Shown piece by piece: positions 27,350 to 34,622 of a DNA stretch of 59,636 nucleotides. Every line of letters starts with the position of its first letter. Positions within the stretch are counted from its first letter, which is position 1. The stretch is from contig JASJCM010000010.1 of assembly GCA_030065985.1 (NCBI GenBank), forward strand, positions 1 through 59,636, read 5' to 3'. Under the pieces are notes generated by a model, which was given only the letters and a program-made list of their open reading frames with translations, was not told the origin of the DNA and did not search any database. The position numbers and the translations under genes were made by a program. Origin of the DNA: Woeseiaceae bacterium. GTDB taxonomy: Bacteria > Pseudomonadota > Gammaproteobacteria > Steroidobacterales > Woeseiaceae.

Positions 27350-27904
27350 ATGTCACCGTACGTAGAAACCTTCGTGATGCACGTTGGCGAAATGGGCTCC
27401 CGCTGGGGCCTGAACCGCACGCTTGGCCAGATGTGCGGGCTTCTGTATGTCTCCCAGCAGCCACTCAACGCCGACGAAATTGCCGACGCGCTCAGCATCT
27501 CGCGCTCCAACGTCAGTATGGGACTGAAGGAGCTGAAGGCCTGGCGCCTGGTTCGCCCCGCCACGGTCGCCGGTGATCGTCGCGAATACTGGACCACCCC
27601 GAAGGACGTCTGGGAGCTTTTTCAGGTGCTCACCGAAGAGCGGCACCGACGCGAAGTGCAGCCGACGCTGACGATGCTTCGCGAGACGCTCATGATTGAG
27701 CCAATCACCCCTGACGATCGCTATGCGCAGGAACGCTTGCGTGAGATGCACGAGCTTATCGAGCTCATGACCAACTGGATGGATGAAATCCAGAACCTGC
27801 CGCCGCGCACCCTCGTGCGGCTGCTCAAGCTCGGGCGCCGAATTCAGAACCTGCTCGACAAACGGCGCAAGTCGCGCAATTCAAATCAATCTACTGACCT
27901 CTAA
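27350..27904 (+). CDS. GbsR/MarR-family transcriptional regulator upstream of cydAB
   Basis: Protein of 184 residues. FVMHVGEMGSRWGLNRTLGQ, MCGLLYVSQQPLNADEIADA and LSISRSNVSMGLKELKAWRL form the GbsR-type winged helix. The YWTTPKDVWELFQVL wing and the long C-terminal helix are also typical. Known members (GbsR, OpuAR) respond to choline or betaine, but the gene is placed 11 nt before cydA, so here it most likely controls the bd oxidase. No cysteine or haem-type sensor motif is evident, so the signal is unknown. Confidence 0.88.
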   Translation: MSPYVETFVMHVGEMGSRWGLNRTLGQMCGLLYVSQQPLNADEIADALSISRSNVSMGLKELKAWRLVRPATVAGDRREYWTTPKDVWELFQVLTEERHRREVQPTLTMLRETLMIEPITPDDRYAQERLREMHELIELMTNWMDEIQNLPPRTLVRLLKLGRRIQNLLDKRRKSRNSNQSTDL

Positions 27905-27915
27905 AGGAGACGCGA

Positions 27916-29271
27916 ATGGACGCCCTTGCGCTTGCAAGAGTGCAGTTTGCTGCGAACATCACTTTTCACATCCTGTTTCCAGCGATCACGATGGGCCTTG
28001 CGTGGCTGCTCGTATATTTCAAGTCGAGGTACAACCGTACCGGCGCAGAGCATTGGCTTGAAGCCTATCGTTTCTGGGTAAAGGTGTTCGCGCTGTCTTT
28101 CGCACTTGGCGTTGTCAGCGGCATTACGATGAGTTTCCAGTTCGGAACCAACTGGCCAGGCTTCATGGAGACGGTTGGGAATATTGCCGGTCCCTTGCTC
28201 GGGTACGAAGTCCTTACCGCGTTCTTCCTCGAGGCAACCTTCCTCGGCATCATGTTGTTCGGGCGCAAACGCGTCGGCAATCGGGTTCACACGGTCGCAA
28301 CATGGATTGTGGCCATCGGTACGTCGATGTCCGCTTTTTGGATCCTGGCACTGAACTCGTGGATGCAAACGCCGACGGGATTCGAAATGCGTGACGGCCA
28401 GGCATTCCCGCTAAGCTGGATCGAGGTCATCTTCAACCCGTCATTGCCGTATCGGCTCGTGCACATGATGCTCGCATCGGGTTTGACTGCAGCGTTTCTC
28501 GTGGCGGGGCTATCTGCCTATCGCCACCTGCGCGGGGATCGAAGCGAAGCGAATCGCACAGCACTGCGAGTCGGCGTATGGCTCGCCGCCTTGCTGATCC
28601 CAGCACAAATCGTGGCCGGCGACCTGCACGGCCTGAATACGTTCGAGCACCAGCCGGCGAAAGTTGCCGCGATGGAGGGGCTCTGGGATGACACTGAAGG
28701 TGCGCCGCTACTGCTATTCGCGTTGCCCGACGAGGAGGCACGAGAAAATCGCTTCGAGATCGGGGTACCGAAACTTGCGAGCCTGATCCTGACGCATGAG
28801 CTTGATGGCAGGGTTCCGGGCCTCAACAGTTTCGAAGGCGAGCACCCACCGGTCGGCGCCGTGTTCTTCGCTTTCCGCATCATGGTGGGCGTCGGGCTCC
28901 TGATGCTTGTCGTGTCGTGGTGCGCAGCCTGGGCGATGAGGAAGAACAGGCCGCCGGGTGAGTGGTTGTCCCGCACGCTGGTCGCGATGACGTTTTCCGG
29001 ATGGGTCGGCACGGTGGCCGGATGGTATGTGAGCGAGATCGGTCGACAGCCATGGCTGGTCCATGGCGTCCTGCGCACGGCGGACGCGGTCGGGCCGGTC
29101 GGTGCTGGGGTGATATCCGTGTCGCTGGCCACCTATCTGCTCGTCTACGCAGTGCTGCTCGGCGCTTACGTATCGGTAGTCTTCTACCTCGCTTCGCAGG
29201 CCGCCGGGGGTGAGGTTCCGCGGGAGCGGGACCGACTCGATAATCCGCTGCAGGCGGCGGAGGCAGGCTGA
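27916..29271 (+). CDS. cydA: Cytochrome bd-type ubiquinol oxidase subunit I (short Q-loop, CIO-like)
   Basis: Protein of 451 residues with about nine TM helices; AAAGGAGACGCGA precedes the ATG. His18 in FAANITFHILFPAITMGLAW is the b595/d-site axial ligand position. SGITMSFQFGTNWPGF and YEVLTAFFLEATFLGIMLFG carry the conserved proton-channel and haem-near residues. The Q-loop between helices 6 and 7 is short, as in CIO/bd oxidases of Pseudomonas. The enzyme oxidises ubiquinol and reduces O2 at the cytoplasmic membrane with high oxygen affinity or cyanide tolerance. Its stop overlaps the cydB start (TGATG). Confidence 0.95.
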   Translation: MDALALARVQFAANITFHILFPAITMGLAWLLVYFKSRYNRTGAEHWLEAYRFWVKVFALSFALGVVSGITMSFQFGTNWPGFMETVGNIAGPLLGYEVLTAFFLEATFLGIMLFGRKRVGNRVHTVATWIVAIGTSMSAFWILALNSWMQTPTGFEMRDGQAFPLSWIEVIFNPSLPYRLVHMMLASGLTAAFLVAGLSAYRHLRGDRSEANRTALRVGVWLAALLIPAQIVAGDLHGLNTFEHQPAKVAAMEGLWDDTEGAPLLLFALPDEEARENRFEIGVPKLASLILTHELDGRVPGLNSFEGEHPPVGAVFFAFRIMVGVGLLMLVVSWCAAWAMRKNRPPGEWLSRTLVAMTFSGWVGTVAGWYVSEIGRQPWLVHGVLRTADAVGPVGAGVISVSLATYLLVYAVLLGAYVSVVFYLASQAAGGEVPRERDRLDNPLQAAEAG

Positions 29272-30263
29272 TGGAATACTGGCTCCCAGTCATCTTCGCG
29301 GGCCTGATGGCCCTTTCCATGCTCGTCTATGTCGTCCTGGACGGCTACGATTTGGGTGTCGGCATCCTGCTCAACGGGGCGGGCGACCGTGAGAAAGACC
29401 TGATGATTGCTTCGATCGGTCCGTTTTGGGACGCGAACGAGACCTGGCTCGTGCTCGGTGTCGGCCTGTTGCTCGTCGCGTTTCCAATGGCGCACGGTGA
29501 GATCCTGACGTCGCTCTATCTGCCGGTTGCCACCATGCTGGTCGGCCTGATCCTGCGCGGCGTTGCGTTTGACTTCCGTGTGAAGGCGCGAGACCCACAC
29601 AAGCCGGTCTGGAACCAGGCGTTCTTCGCCGGGTCCGTGCTCGCGAGCTTCGCCCAGGGCTACATGCTCGGCTACTACATAACCGGTTTCGAGACCACGC
29701 TGGCAGCGCATGGATTCGCATTCTTGATCGGCATCTGCCTGCTTGCAGGCTACGCGTTGCTCGGCGCGACCTGGCTGATCATGAAGAGTGAAGGAGAGCT
29801 GCAGCGTAAAGCGGTCACCTGGGCACGGTACGCGCTGTGGCTAACCGCTCTCGGTATCGCAGCTGTATCGATCATGACACCGCTGGTCAGCTCTCGCGTT
29901 GTCGAGAAATGGTTCTCTTTCCCGCAGTTCATTTTGCTTTCACAGATTCCGGCCGTGTCTGCCGCGTTGGTTCTGATCAGCCATTTCCGACTGAAGAAGC
30001 TCGCGCACAACGGCGTCGAGGGCGCATGGATTCCGTTTGCAATGGCCGTCGCGCTCTTCGTCCTTGCCTTCGCTGGATTGGGATATAGCCTGTTCCCCTA
30101 CCTGATCATTGACCGGATAACCATCTGGGACGCGGCAGCCGCAACCGAGTCGCTGAGCTTCATCCTATGGGGTGTCGTGATTTCATTGCCGGCGATTCTC
30201 GGCTATACCGTCTTTGCTTACCGGGTCTTCTGGGGGAAGACCAGGGAGCTGAGCTACGATTGA
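29271..30263 (+). CDS. cydB: Cytochrome bd-type ubiquinol oxidase subunit II
   Basis: Protein of 330 residues with about eight to nine TM helices. Typical CydB start: MEYWLPVIFAGLMALSMLVY, then VLDGYDLGVGIL and IGPFWDANETWLVLGVGLLL; the acidic residues Asp and Glu in these motifs are conserved. It is translationally coupled to cydA by a 1-nt overlap. It completes the haterodimeric oxidase core. A small possible gene follows in the same frame after its stop. Confidence 0.95.
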   Translation: MEYWLPVIFAGLMALSMLVYVVLDGYDLGVGILLNGAGDREKDLMIASIGPFWDANETWLVLGVGLLLVAFPMAHGEILTSLYLPVATMLVGLILRGVAFDFRVKARDPHKPVWNQAFFAGSVLASFAQGYMLGYYITGFETTLAAHGFAFLIGICLLAGYALLGATWLIMKSEGELQRKAVTWARYALWLTALGIAAVSIMTPLVSSRVVEKWFSFPQFILLSQIPAVSAALVLISHFRLKKLAHNGVEGAWIPFAMAVALFVLAFAGLGYSLFPYLIIDRITIWDAAAATESLSFILWGVVISLPAILGYTVFAYRVFWGKTRELSYD

Positions 30264-30287
30264 CGCGGCGAGACGCCGGGAGTCGCG

Positions 30288-30488
30288 ATTGAGTTTTCGT
30301 GCCGCCGAGCTCGCTCTTCCCACGAGGACTACGATATTTCGGACGATACGGAGCTCGACTTTCTCGCACACAGCCGCTCTCTCGGCCGCGTCTTGATGGT
30401 ACTGATGATCGTCAAACCACGGTGGTTCAAGGGGCTGTCCGTCGTATTCGCCGGGTACACGATCCTGATTCTCTTGCTCACTGCCTGA
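30288..30488 (+). CDS. Possible small membrane protein after cydB (start uncertain, perhaps AUU)
   Basis: After the cydB TGA the same frame stays open from 30264 to the TGA at 30486-30488. It encodes an acidic stretch (HEDYDISDDTELDFLAHSRS) and then LMVLMIVKPRWFKGLSVVFA with GYTILILLLTA, one clear TM helix. The only ATG is at 30396 (30 residues) and lacks a ribosome site. A GGGAG at 30278-30282 sits 5 nt before an ATT at 30288, which would give 66 residues. Small single-TM subunits (CydX, DUF2474) follow cydB/cioB in many bacteria; this sequence does not obviously match those, so the role is inferred from position only. Confidence 0.4.
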   Translation: MEFSCRRARSSHEDYDISDDTELDFLAHSRSLGRVLMVLMIVKPRWFKGLSVVFAGYTILILLLTA

Positions 30489-30512
30489 GGAGTGACCGGG
30501 CGGGACGCGAAG

Positions 30513-31253
30513 TTAGGGCAATCGTGTCGAGAACATCATGTAGTTGACGGCCGTCGATGGAGTCACGCGAAGGCTGCGAGCGAATGGGTTTGCGGCCACG
30601 CCGACGGCATCTTGAACGGCAAGGCCGCCGGCTTCGAGGTAGGTCTCGATTTCACGCGGTTTCTGGAACATTGACCAGCGATGAGTACCGCGTGGCAGCC
30701 ATCGCAGTATGTATTCCGCGCCGACGATCGCGAACAGCCATGCTTTGGGCGTGCGGTTGATCGTAGCCACGAACATGACGCCTGAATCCGCGGTGAGCGT
30801 TGTGCAATCCCGCATGAAAGCCGCTACGTCCGCGACGTGCTCAACCACCTCCATGTTAAGAACGACATCAAATCTCTCGCCGGACGCGGCGACCTCGGCT
30901 GCCGTCGCAACCCGATAGTCTATATCGAGCGCTTCTTCCGCGGCATGTGTGGACGCGATGCGAATGTTCTTCTCGACAACATCGATACCGGTCACCAAGG
31001 CGCCAAGGCGCGCCATCGACTCGGAAAGTATTCCCCCACCACAGCCAACGTCGAGCACGCGCAGGCCCTCGAGTGGCTTCCGGATACCACTATTCTGGTT
31101 GAAATGCGCACAGAGCTTGTCGCGAATGTAAGCGATACGAAGGTCGTTGAGTTTATGCAATGGCCAGAAAGGGCCTGCCCGGTCCCACCAGGTGGCGGCC
31201 ATGCGCGAGTAGAACTCAACCTCTCTCGGGTCGATCGTTGAATCCTGAATCAT
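30513..31253 (-). CDS. ubiG: Ubiquinone biosynthesis O-methyltransferase
   Basis: Protein of 246 residues. EVEFYSRMAATWWDRAGPFW then PLHKLNDLR is the UbiG N-terminal signature. The SAM site is VLDVGCGGGILSESMARLGA; the acidic residue of GIDVVEKNI follows. NMEVVEHVADV and TINRTPKAWLFAIVGAEYIL then RWLPRGTHRW are UbiG-specific. It methylates both hydroxyls during ubiquinone synthesis, at the membrane surface. Its start overlaps the DMT transporter stop by 4 nt, so it is the last gene of a three-gene minus-strand operon. Confidence 0.95.
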   Translation of the reverse strand: MIQDSTIDPREVEFYSRMAATWWDRAGPFWPLHKLNDLRIAYIRDKLCAHFNQNSGIRKPLEGLRVLDVGCGGGILSESMARLGALVTGIDVVEKNIRIASTHAAEEALDIDYRVATAAEVAASGERFDVVLNMEVVEHVADVAAFMRDCTTLTADSGVMFVATINRTPKAWLFAIVGAEYILRWLPRGTHRWSMFQKPREIETYLEAGGLAVQDAVGVAANPFARSLRVTPSTAVNYMMFSTRLP

Positions 31254-32206
31254 GCGTCCTCCCTAGCAACAGCCCTGGGCGGTGCGAAGACTCGCTGGCG
31301 TAATGCCCGCAATTGCATAACAGCACGCGAACCGAATTCGCTCAGGCCGATACCCGACAGGATGAGCGCCAGACCGAGGAACACCGATGTCGATATCGCC
31401 TCGTCGAGAAGCAACGCGCCAGCAATTACAGCCCAGGCAGGTACGAGATAATTAACAAAGGAAAGGAATGTCGGTCCCGGACCCTGGACGAGTCGAAAAT
31501 ACAGCAGCGTGGCGAAGCCGGTAGCAAGCAAGCCGAGCACAATGAGCGCTGCGACGGATGCAGGACCGGGTACTGCAATAGCCGGCAGCTCGAGCAAAGC
31601 GGCAGGACTAGCCAGGATGCTCGCAACGATGAGCATGCCCGCAGCCCTTCTCACCGGATCGCCAGCGCCAAGCCGCCGCGCATAGATAGTGCTGATCGAG
31701 TAGCTAAGCGCTGCGCCGAGAGCGGCAATCGTCCCGAGCAGAGCCGTGTTGCCGGCGAGTCCGCGGAGAAATTCTGGTCCGATAATCACGGTTACGCCGG
31801 CGAAACCAACAAAGAACCCTGCCAGGCGAAAGGCAGTGAGCTTCGCGCCTGGGATGAAAAAGTGCGCGAGCGTCAGTACGAACAGCGGCATGACCGCCAT
31901 CAGGATTCCGGCAAGTGACGAGGTAATGTGTAACTGCGCCCACGCAATGAGGTGGAAAGGCAGCACGTTGCCAAACACTGCGAGAACGACCATTGGAATC
32001 CAGGCGCGTCCAGCCCTTGGCAGCGTCTCGCCGGTGAGGCGCAAATAGCCATAGATAAGGACGGTCGCGATAACGATTCGACCTGCGACAAGCACGGAAG
32101 GCGTGAATGACGCCAGAGCGAGCTCATTGAAGAAGAACGCACTGCCCCACAAAACCGTGAGTGCGAGCAGCGACAGCCAGTCCCCTGCGTGTGGCGCTCG
32201 AGGCAT
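31250..32206 (-). CDS. DMT superfamily (EamA) transporter
   Basis: Protein of 318 residues with ten predicted TM helices in two EamA repeats (LTVLWGSAFFFNELALASFT in the first; GAALSYSISTIYARRLGAGD in the second). DMT proteins export amino acids, nucleotide sugars or other metabolites; the substrate is not predictable. It starts 3 nt after the DUF4149 gene ends and overlaps ubiG by 4 nt. Confidence 0.9.
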   Translation of the reverse strand: MPRAPHAGDWLSLLALTVLWGSAFFFNELALASFTPSVLVAGRIVIATVLIYGYLRLTGETLPRAGRAWIPMVVLAVFGNVLPFHLIAWAQLHITSSLAGILMAVMPLFVLTLAHFFIPGAKLTAFRLAGFFVGFAGVTVIIGPEFLRGLAGNTALLGTIAALGAALSYSISTIYARRLGAGDPVRRAAGMLIVASILASPAALLELPAIAVPGPASVAALIVLGLLATGFATLLYFRLVQGPGPTFLSFVNYLVPAWAVIAGALLLDEAISTSVFLGLALILSGIGLSEFGSRAVMQLRALRQRVFAPPRAVAREDA

Positions 32207-32209
32207 CGC

Positions 32210-32662
32210 TCAGACTCCTTGTGCCGCCAGTGTCGATACCGCGACGAGTACCGCGATGCCAAGCAAGAGAATTACGACCGTCAACAGGACACTAATGCGA
32301 TGCAGGCGAGAGAATAGCGCTTCACCGGCTTGACCGGCGTCGCGCGCGGCGTTGATTTGTGGAACCATCCTCAACGACACAGCCTCGAACAGAACCATAA
32401 CGGACGTCACAACCGCGAGAGCGACGACACCCGGAGGCCACGCGGCCAATACACCGAGCCAGATCAGCCCCGCCAGCATCACGAGGCCGCAGACAAGCCC
32501 CAGCCGGAAAAACCGCGGAAACAGGGTGCGCAGGAATGTGCGGGCGGCGGACTCGTTGAGATCAGCGAATACCGTCGGCGCAACCACCGCAGTCTGGAAA
32601 ATGATGGCGCCCACCCAGATCCCGGCCGAGATGGTCAAAAGCGCTGTTGCAAAGCTCGTCAT
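32210..32662 (-). CDS. DUF4149 (TMEM205-like) integral membrane protein
   Basis: Protein of 150 residues with four TM helices. SAGIWVGAIIFQTAVVAPTV then FADLNESAARTFLRTLFPRF is the DUF4149/TMEM205 N-terminal pattern. Function is unknown in bacteria. It is the first gene of the operon with the DMT transporter and ubiG and is divergent from the Coq7-like gene. Its start codon lies at the edge of the repeat cluster at 32661-32708, so it may share regulation with the coq7-merR pair. Confidence 0.8.
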   Translation of the reverse strand: MTSFATALLTISAGIWVGAIIFQTAVVAPTVFADLNESAARTFLRTLFPRFFRLGLVCGLVMLAGLIWLGVLAAWPPGVVALAVVTSVMVLFEAVSLRMVPQINAARDAGQAGEALFSRLHRISVLLTVVILLLGIAVLVAVSTLAAQGV

Positions 32663-32708
32663 GTCGAGATATTGTCTATTTAGTGTCTATTAAAAAACGA
32701 GACAATAT
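32661..32708. promoter_or_regulatory. TGTCTA repeat cluster: candidate operator of the CarH/LitR-like MerR regulator
   Basis: Three tandem 11-bp units each carry TGTCKA: 32661-32671 (ATGTCGAGATA), 32672-32682 (TTGTCTATTTA) and 32683-32693 (GTGTCTATTAA). A 9-bp perfect inverted repeat (ATATTGTCT at 32669-32677, AGACAATAT at 32700-32708) overlaps them and ends at the coq7 ATG. Another TTGTCTA is at 32724-32730 inside the gene. The same motif is in the 34300-34338 site. CarH proteins are known to bind 11-bp direct repeats, so this is probably the autoregulatory site; binding is inferred. Confidence 0.65.
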
Positions 32709-33266
32709 ATGAACATTTCGGGTTTGTCTATCGAACCCTTCGATCAACTGCCGCTTTCGCCGGACACGGTCGCTGATCTGCGCTCTGACCACGCTGGAGA
32801 GACAGGCGCCGTCCAGATCTACCGCGGGATGCTCGCCGTTTCGCGAGACCCAGTCGTCCAGCGCTTTGCGCTGACGCATATCCGTGCCGAGCTTCGCCAC
32901 CTGCGCTTTTTCGATCGTTGGCTACCCATGCGCTATCAAAGCCGCTTGCTACCTGTATGGCGCGCTGCCGGGTGGCTACTGGGCGCCGGCTCCGCGTTAT
33001 TTGGCCGTCGCGCGGCATTCCACACGGTCGCGGCCGTCGAGACGTTTGTGGAGCGGCACTACCTCGCCCAGATCGAAGTCATGGACAAGACGCCGCGTCT
33101 CGAAAACTTGTGTCGCGTGTTGCGCCACTTCTGCGACGAAGAGGTACATCATCGCAATGATGCGAGCAGTCGAGTAGCCGAGACCCCGGGCTGGTTACCG
33201 CGCGCCTGGGCGCACGTCGTCGGGCTGGGTTCGATGTTCGGCGTTCTAGTCGCCCGTAAGGTATAA
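32709..33266 (+). CDS. coq7: Coq7-like demethoxyubiquinone hydroxylase family protein
   Basis: Protein of 185 residues. The diiron ligands of Coq7 are all visible: LRSDHAGETGAVQIYRGML (Glu), ELRHLRFFDRW (Glu-x-x-His), VETFVERHYLAQ (Glu) and CDEEVHHRNDAS (Glu-x-x-His). The family hydroxylates the C6 of the quinone ring in ubiquinone synthesis. The ATG at 32709 has little ribosome site because the operator arm covers that stretch. It is one base before the MerR gene, an unusual partnership for a housekeeping step; it may be a conditional enzyme or act on another quinone or substrate. Confidence 0.88.
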   Translation: MNISGLSIEPFDQLPLSPDTVADLRSDHAGETGAVQIYRGMLAVSRDPVVQRFALTHIRAELRHLRFFDRWLPMRYQSRLLPVWRAAGWLLGAGSALFGRRAAFHTVAAVETFVERHYLAQIEVMDKTPRLENLCRVLRHFCDEEVHHRNDASSRVAETPGWLPRAWAHVVGLGSMFGVLVARKV

Positions 33267-33267
33267 C

Positions 33268-34278
33268 GTGTCAGATCACGCACCAGGTAATCGTATGAAT
33301 TCACAAACCAGCAGCAGCGAGCACCAATTCGGCATCGGTGCTGTCGCAAAAATGACAGGATTGACAGACCACACGATTCGCGTCTGGGAGCGCCGCTATG
33401 GCGCGGTCATTGCCGGCAGGGCGGCGAACGGTCGGCGGATGTACAGCGCCGCCGACGTAGAGAAACTGGGCTTGCTGAAACGCCTGACGGACGAGGACTT
33501 TTCGATCGGCCAGATCGCTGGCGATAGCATCGACGAACTGCGACAGCGCGCCAAAAAGTTAGACGAGATTGTCGGCGCGCCGCTACCTGACAGTATAAGC
33601 ATCGCCGTTCTTGGCGATTTCCTGCCGAACCAGCTAGCAATGAGTGAGCTAGATCTTGCGCCGGTCGATGTCGTTGTGGCGGACAGCAACCGCGACCGTT
33701 TCATTGCTGATCTGCGTCGGCACGACATTGACGTCATCGTCGTTGAATCTCCGGTACTCGATAGCAGCGTGTCGACACAATTACTCGACTTGATGCAACA
33801 GGCCAAAGCGGAACGCGGTGTACTTGTCTACAGTTTTGGCCGAGCCAGAGATGTCGACCTTGCTCGCGACGCTCGCATACATGTTTTGCGCGCACCGGCG
33901 AATGTGGACGAAGTACGTGCCGCTGTTATGCGCGCATATTCGCCCGGCGCATCGAAGCGAGCCGCACTGAAACCGCAGACGGACGAAGCTGGGTCTGATT
34001 GGGATTTCTCGGGGCCCGTTGCGCCACGGCGCTTCAACAATTTACAGCTGGCAACGCTGGCTCGGGCATCAACCAGCATCGACTGCGAGTGTCCGCATCA
34101 TCTCGCACAGCTCGTTGGCGACCTGTCGGCTTTCGAGGTCTACAGCGCCAACTGCGCAAACCGTGACGAGGAAGATGCTGCATTGCACCGCTATCTCCAC
34201 CAAACGACCGCACACGCCCGTGCATTGATTGAAGAGGCGCTTGAGCGCGTGGCGAGAGCCGAAGGTATCGAGTACTGA
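33268..34278 (+). CDS. MerR-family regulator of CarH/LitR architecture with degenerate cobalamin-type domain
   Basis: Protein of 336 residues from a GTG at 33268 with AAGGT upstream; an ATG at 33295 is possible. Residues about 20-85 are a MerR helix-turn-helix (FGIGAVAKMTGLTDHTIRVW followed by ERRYG). Residues about 105-225 look like a Rossmann-like alpha/beta domain (ISIAVLGDFLPNQLAMSELD, VDVVVADSNRDRFIADLRRH and IDVIVVESPVLDSSVSTQLL) placed as the B12-binding domain is in CarH/LitR, but without its DxHxxG cobalamin motif. A C-terminal helical part has CECPHHLAQLVGDLSAFEVY. It is likely a repressor of its own operon and of the photolyase-like gene; the signal is unlikely to be B12. Confidence 0.82.
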   Translation: MSDHAPGNRMNSQTSSSEHQFGIGAVAKMTGLTDHTIRVWERRYGAVIAGRAANGRRMYSAADVEKLGLLKRLTDEDFSIGQIAGDSIDELRQRAKKLDEIVGAPLPDSISIAVLGDFLPNQLAMSELDLAPVDVVVADSNRDRFIADLRRHDIDVIVVESPVLDSSVSTQLLDLMQQAKAERGVLVYSFGRARDVDLARDARIHVLRAPANVDEVRAAVMRAYSPGASKRAALKPQTDEAGSDWDFSGPVAPRRFNNLQLATLARASTSIDCECPHHLAQLVGDLSAFEVYSANCANRDEEDAALHRYLHQTTAHARALIEEALERVARAEGIEY

Positions 34279-34299
34279 CCGGGCGTTACACTTTGTTAC

Positions 34300-34338
34300 T
34301 TTTTTGTCTAGCTTTTATATAGACAAAAAATTGACAAA
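34300..34338. promoter_or_regulatory. Second candidate operator of the MerR regulator (11-bp inverted repeat plus direct repeat)
   Basis: TTTTTTGTCTA at 34300-34310 and TAGACAAAAAA at 34320-34330 are a perfect 11-bp inverted repeat with a 9-bp spacer. GACAAA recurs at 34322-34327 and 34333-34338, exactly 11 bp apart, and the second copy overlaps the -35 element TTGACA at 34331-34336. The core TTGTCTA is the same as in the 32661-32708 cluster. Occupancy would block the promoter, which fits a repressor. Confidence 0.65.
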
Positions 34339-34358
34339 GAACCAGCAACAGCTATTCT
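34331..34358 (+). promoter_or_regulatory. Sigma70-type promoter
   Basis: A consensus -35 TTGACA (34331-34336), 16-bp spacer and -10 TATTCT (34353-34358) predict transcription starting near 34365, past the merR stop. It would produce the candidate small RNA and, by read-through, the downstream small ORF and photolyase-like gene. It overlaps the candidate operator. Confidence 0.6.
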
Positions 34359-34364
34359 GTAGCC

Positions 34365-34446
34365 ACGGTCTGGATACGTCTGGCGTGCCAGCCGAGCAGA
34401 GGACGACCTCTCCTCCCCATAACGTCTTCGTTCTCTGCTTTTTTTT
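34365..34446 (+). ncRNA. Candidate terminated small RNA or attenuated leader, about 80 nt
   Basis: From the predicted start near 34365 the transcript would reach the intrinsic terminator whose T-run ends at 34446. No ribosome site with an ORF is obvious in it. The terminator loop contains a C/U-rich anti-Shine-Dalgarno-like segment (CCTCTCCTCCCC at 34407-34418). It might be a regulatory RNA under the MerR operator, or a leader whose termination controls the photolyase-like gene. The 5' end is approximate and inferred. Confidence 0.45.
34395..34446 (+). terminator. Rho-independent terminator
   Basis: The arm AGCAGAGGACGA (34395-34406) pairs with TCGTTCTCTGCT (34428-34439), a 12-bp stem with one G-U pair, followed by a run of eight T (34439-34446). 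It lies 117 nt after merR and before the next gene, so it ends either the merR message or the short RNA begun at the 34331-34358 promoter. Confidence 0.8.
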
Positions 34447-34449
34447 ATT

Positions 34450-34472
34450 GGGCCGGCGCATGGCGCCGGCCC
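34450..34472 (+). repeat. Perfect GC-rich hairpin just after the terminator
   Basis: GGGCCGGCGC (34450-34459) and GCGCCGGCCC (34463-34472) are perfectly complementary with an ATG triplet as loop. There is no T-tract downstream, so it is not itself a terminator. It lies 27 nt before the small ORF at 34500 and may act on read-through RNA. Confidence 0.6.
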
Positions 34473-34499
34473 ACTCTTCTAACAGAGGGTAAGTGAACA

Positions 34500-34622
34500 A
34501 TGGAAATGCTCGTATTGCTCGGCCTCGGTCTTGTTACATTGGCAGTTATCGATCGGCAACATGCGGCGATGCGGCGCATGATGAAGGCGCCCATCGAGAC
34601 CGATGAGAAGCGCGATCGCTGA
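34500..34622 (+). CDS. Small (40 aa) single-TM protein, leader of the photolyase-like gene
   Basis: The ATG at 34500 is preceded by AGAGGGTAAG, a good ribosome site. The peptide is MEMLVLLGLGLVTLAVIDRQ followed by HAAMRRMMKAPIETDEKRDR: one hydrophobic helix and a basic tail. The last 20 nt overlap the photolyase-like start at 34603, so translation is probably coupled. No similarity is recognised. Confidence 0.6.
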   Translation: MEMLVLLGLGLVTLAVIDRQHAAMRRMMKAPIETDEKRDR

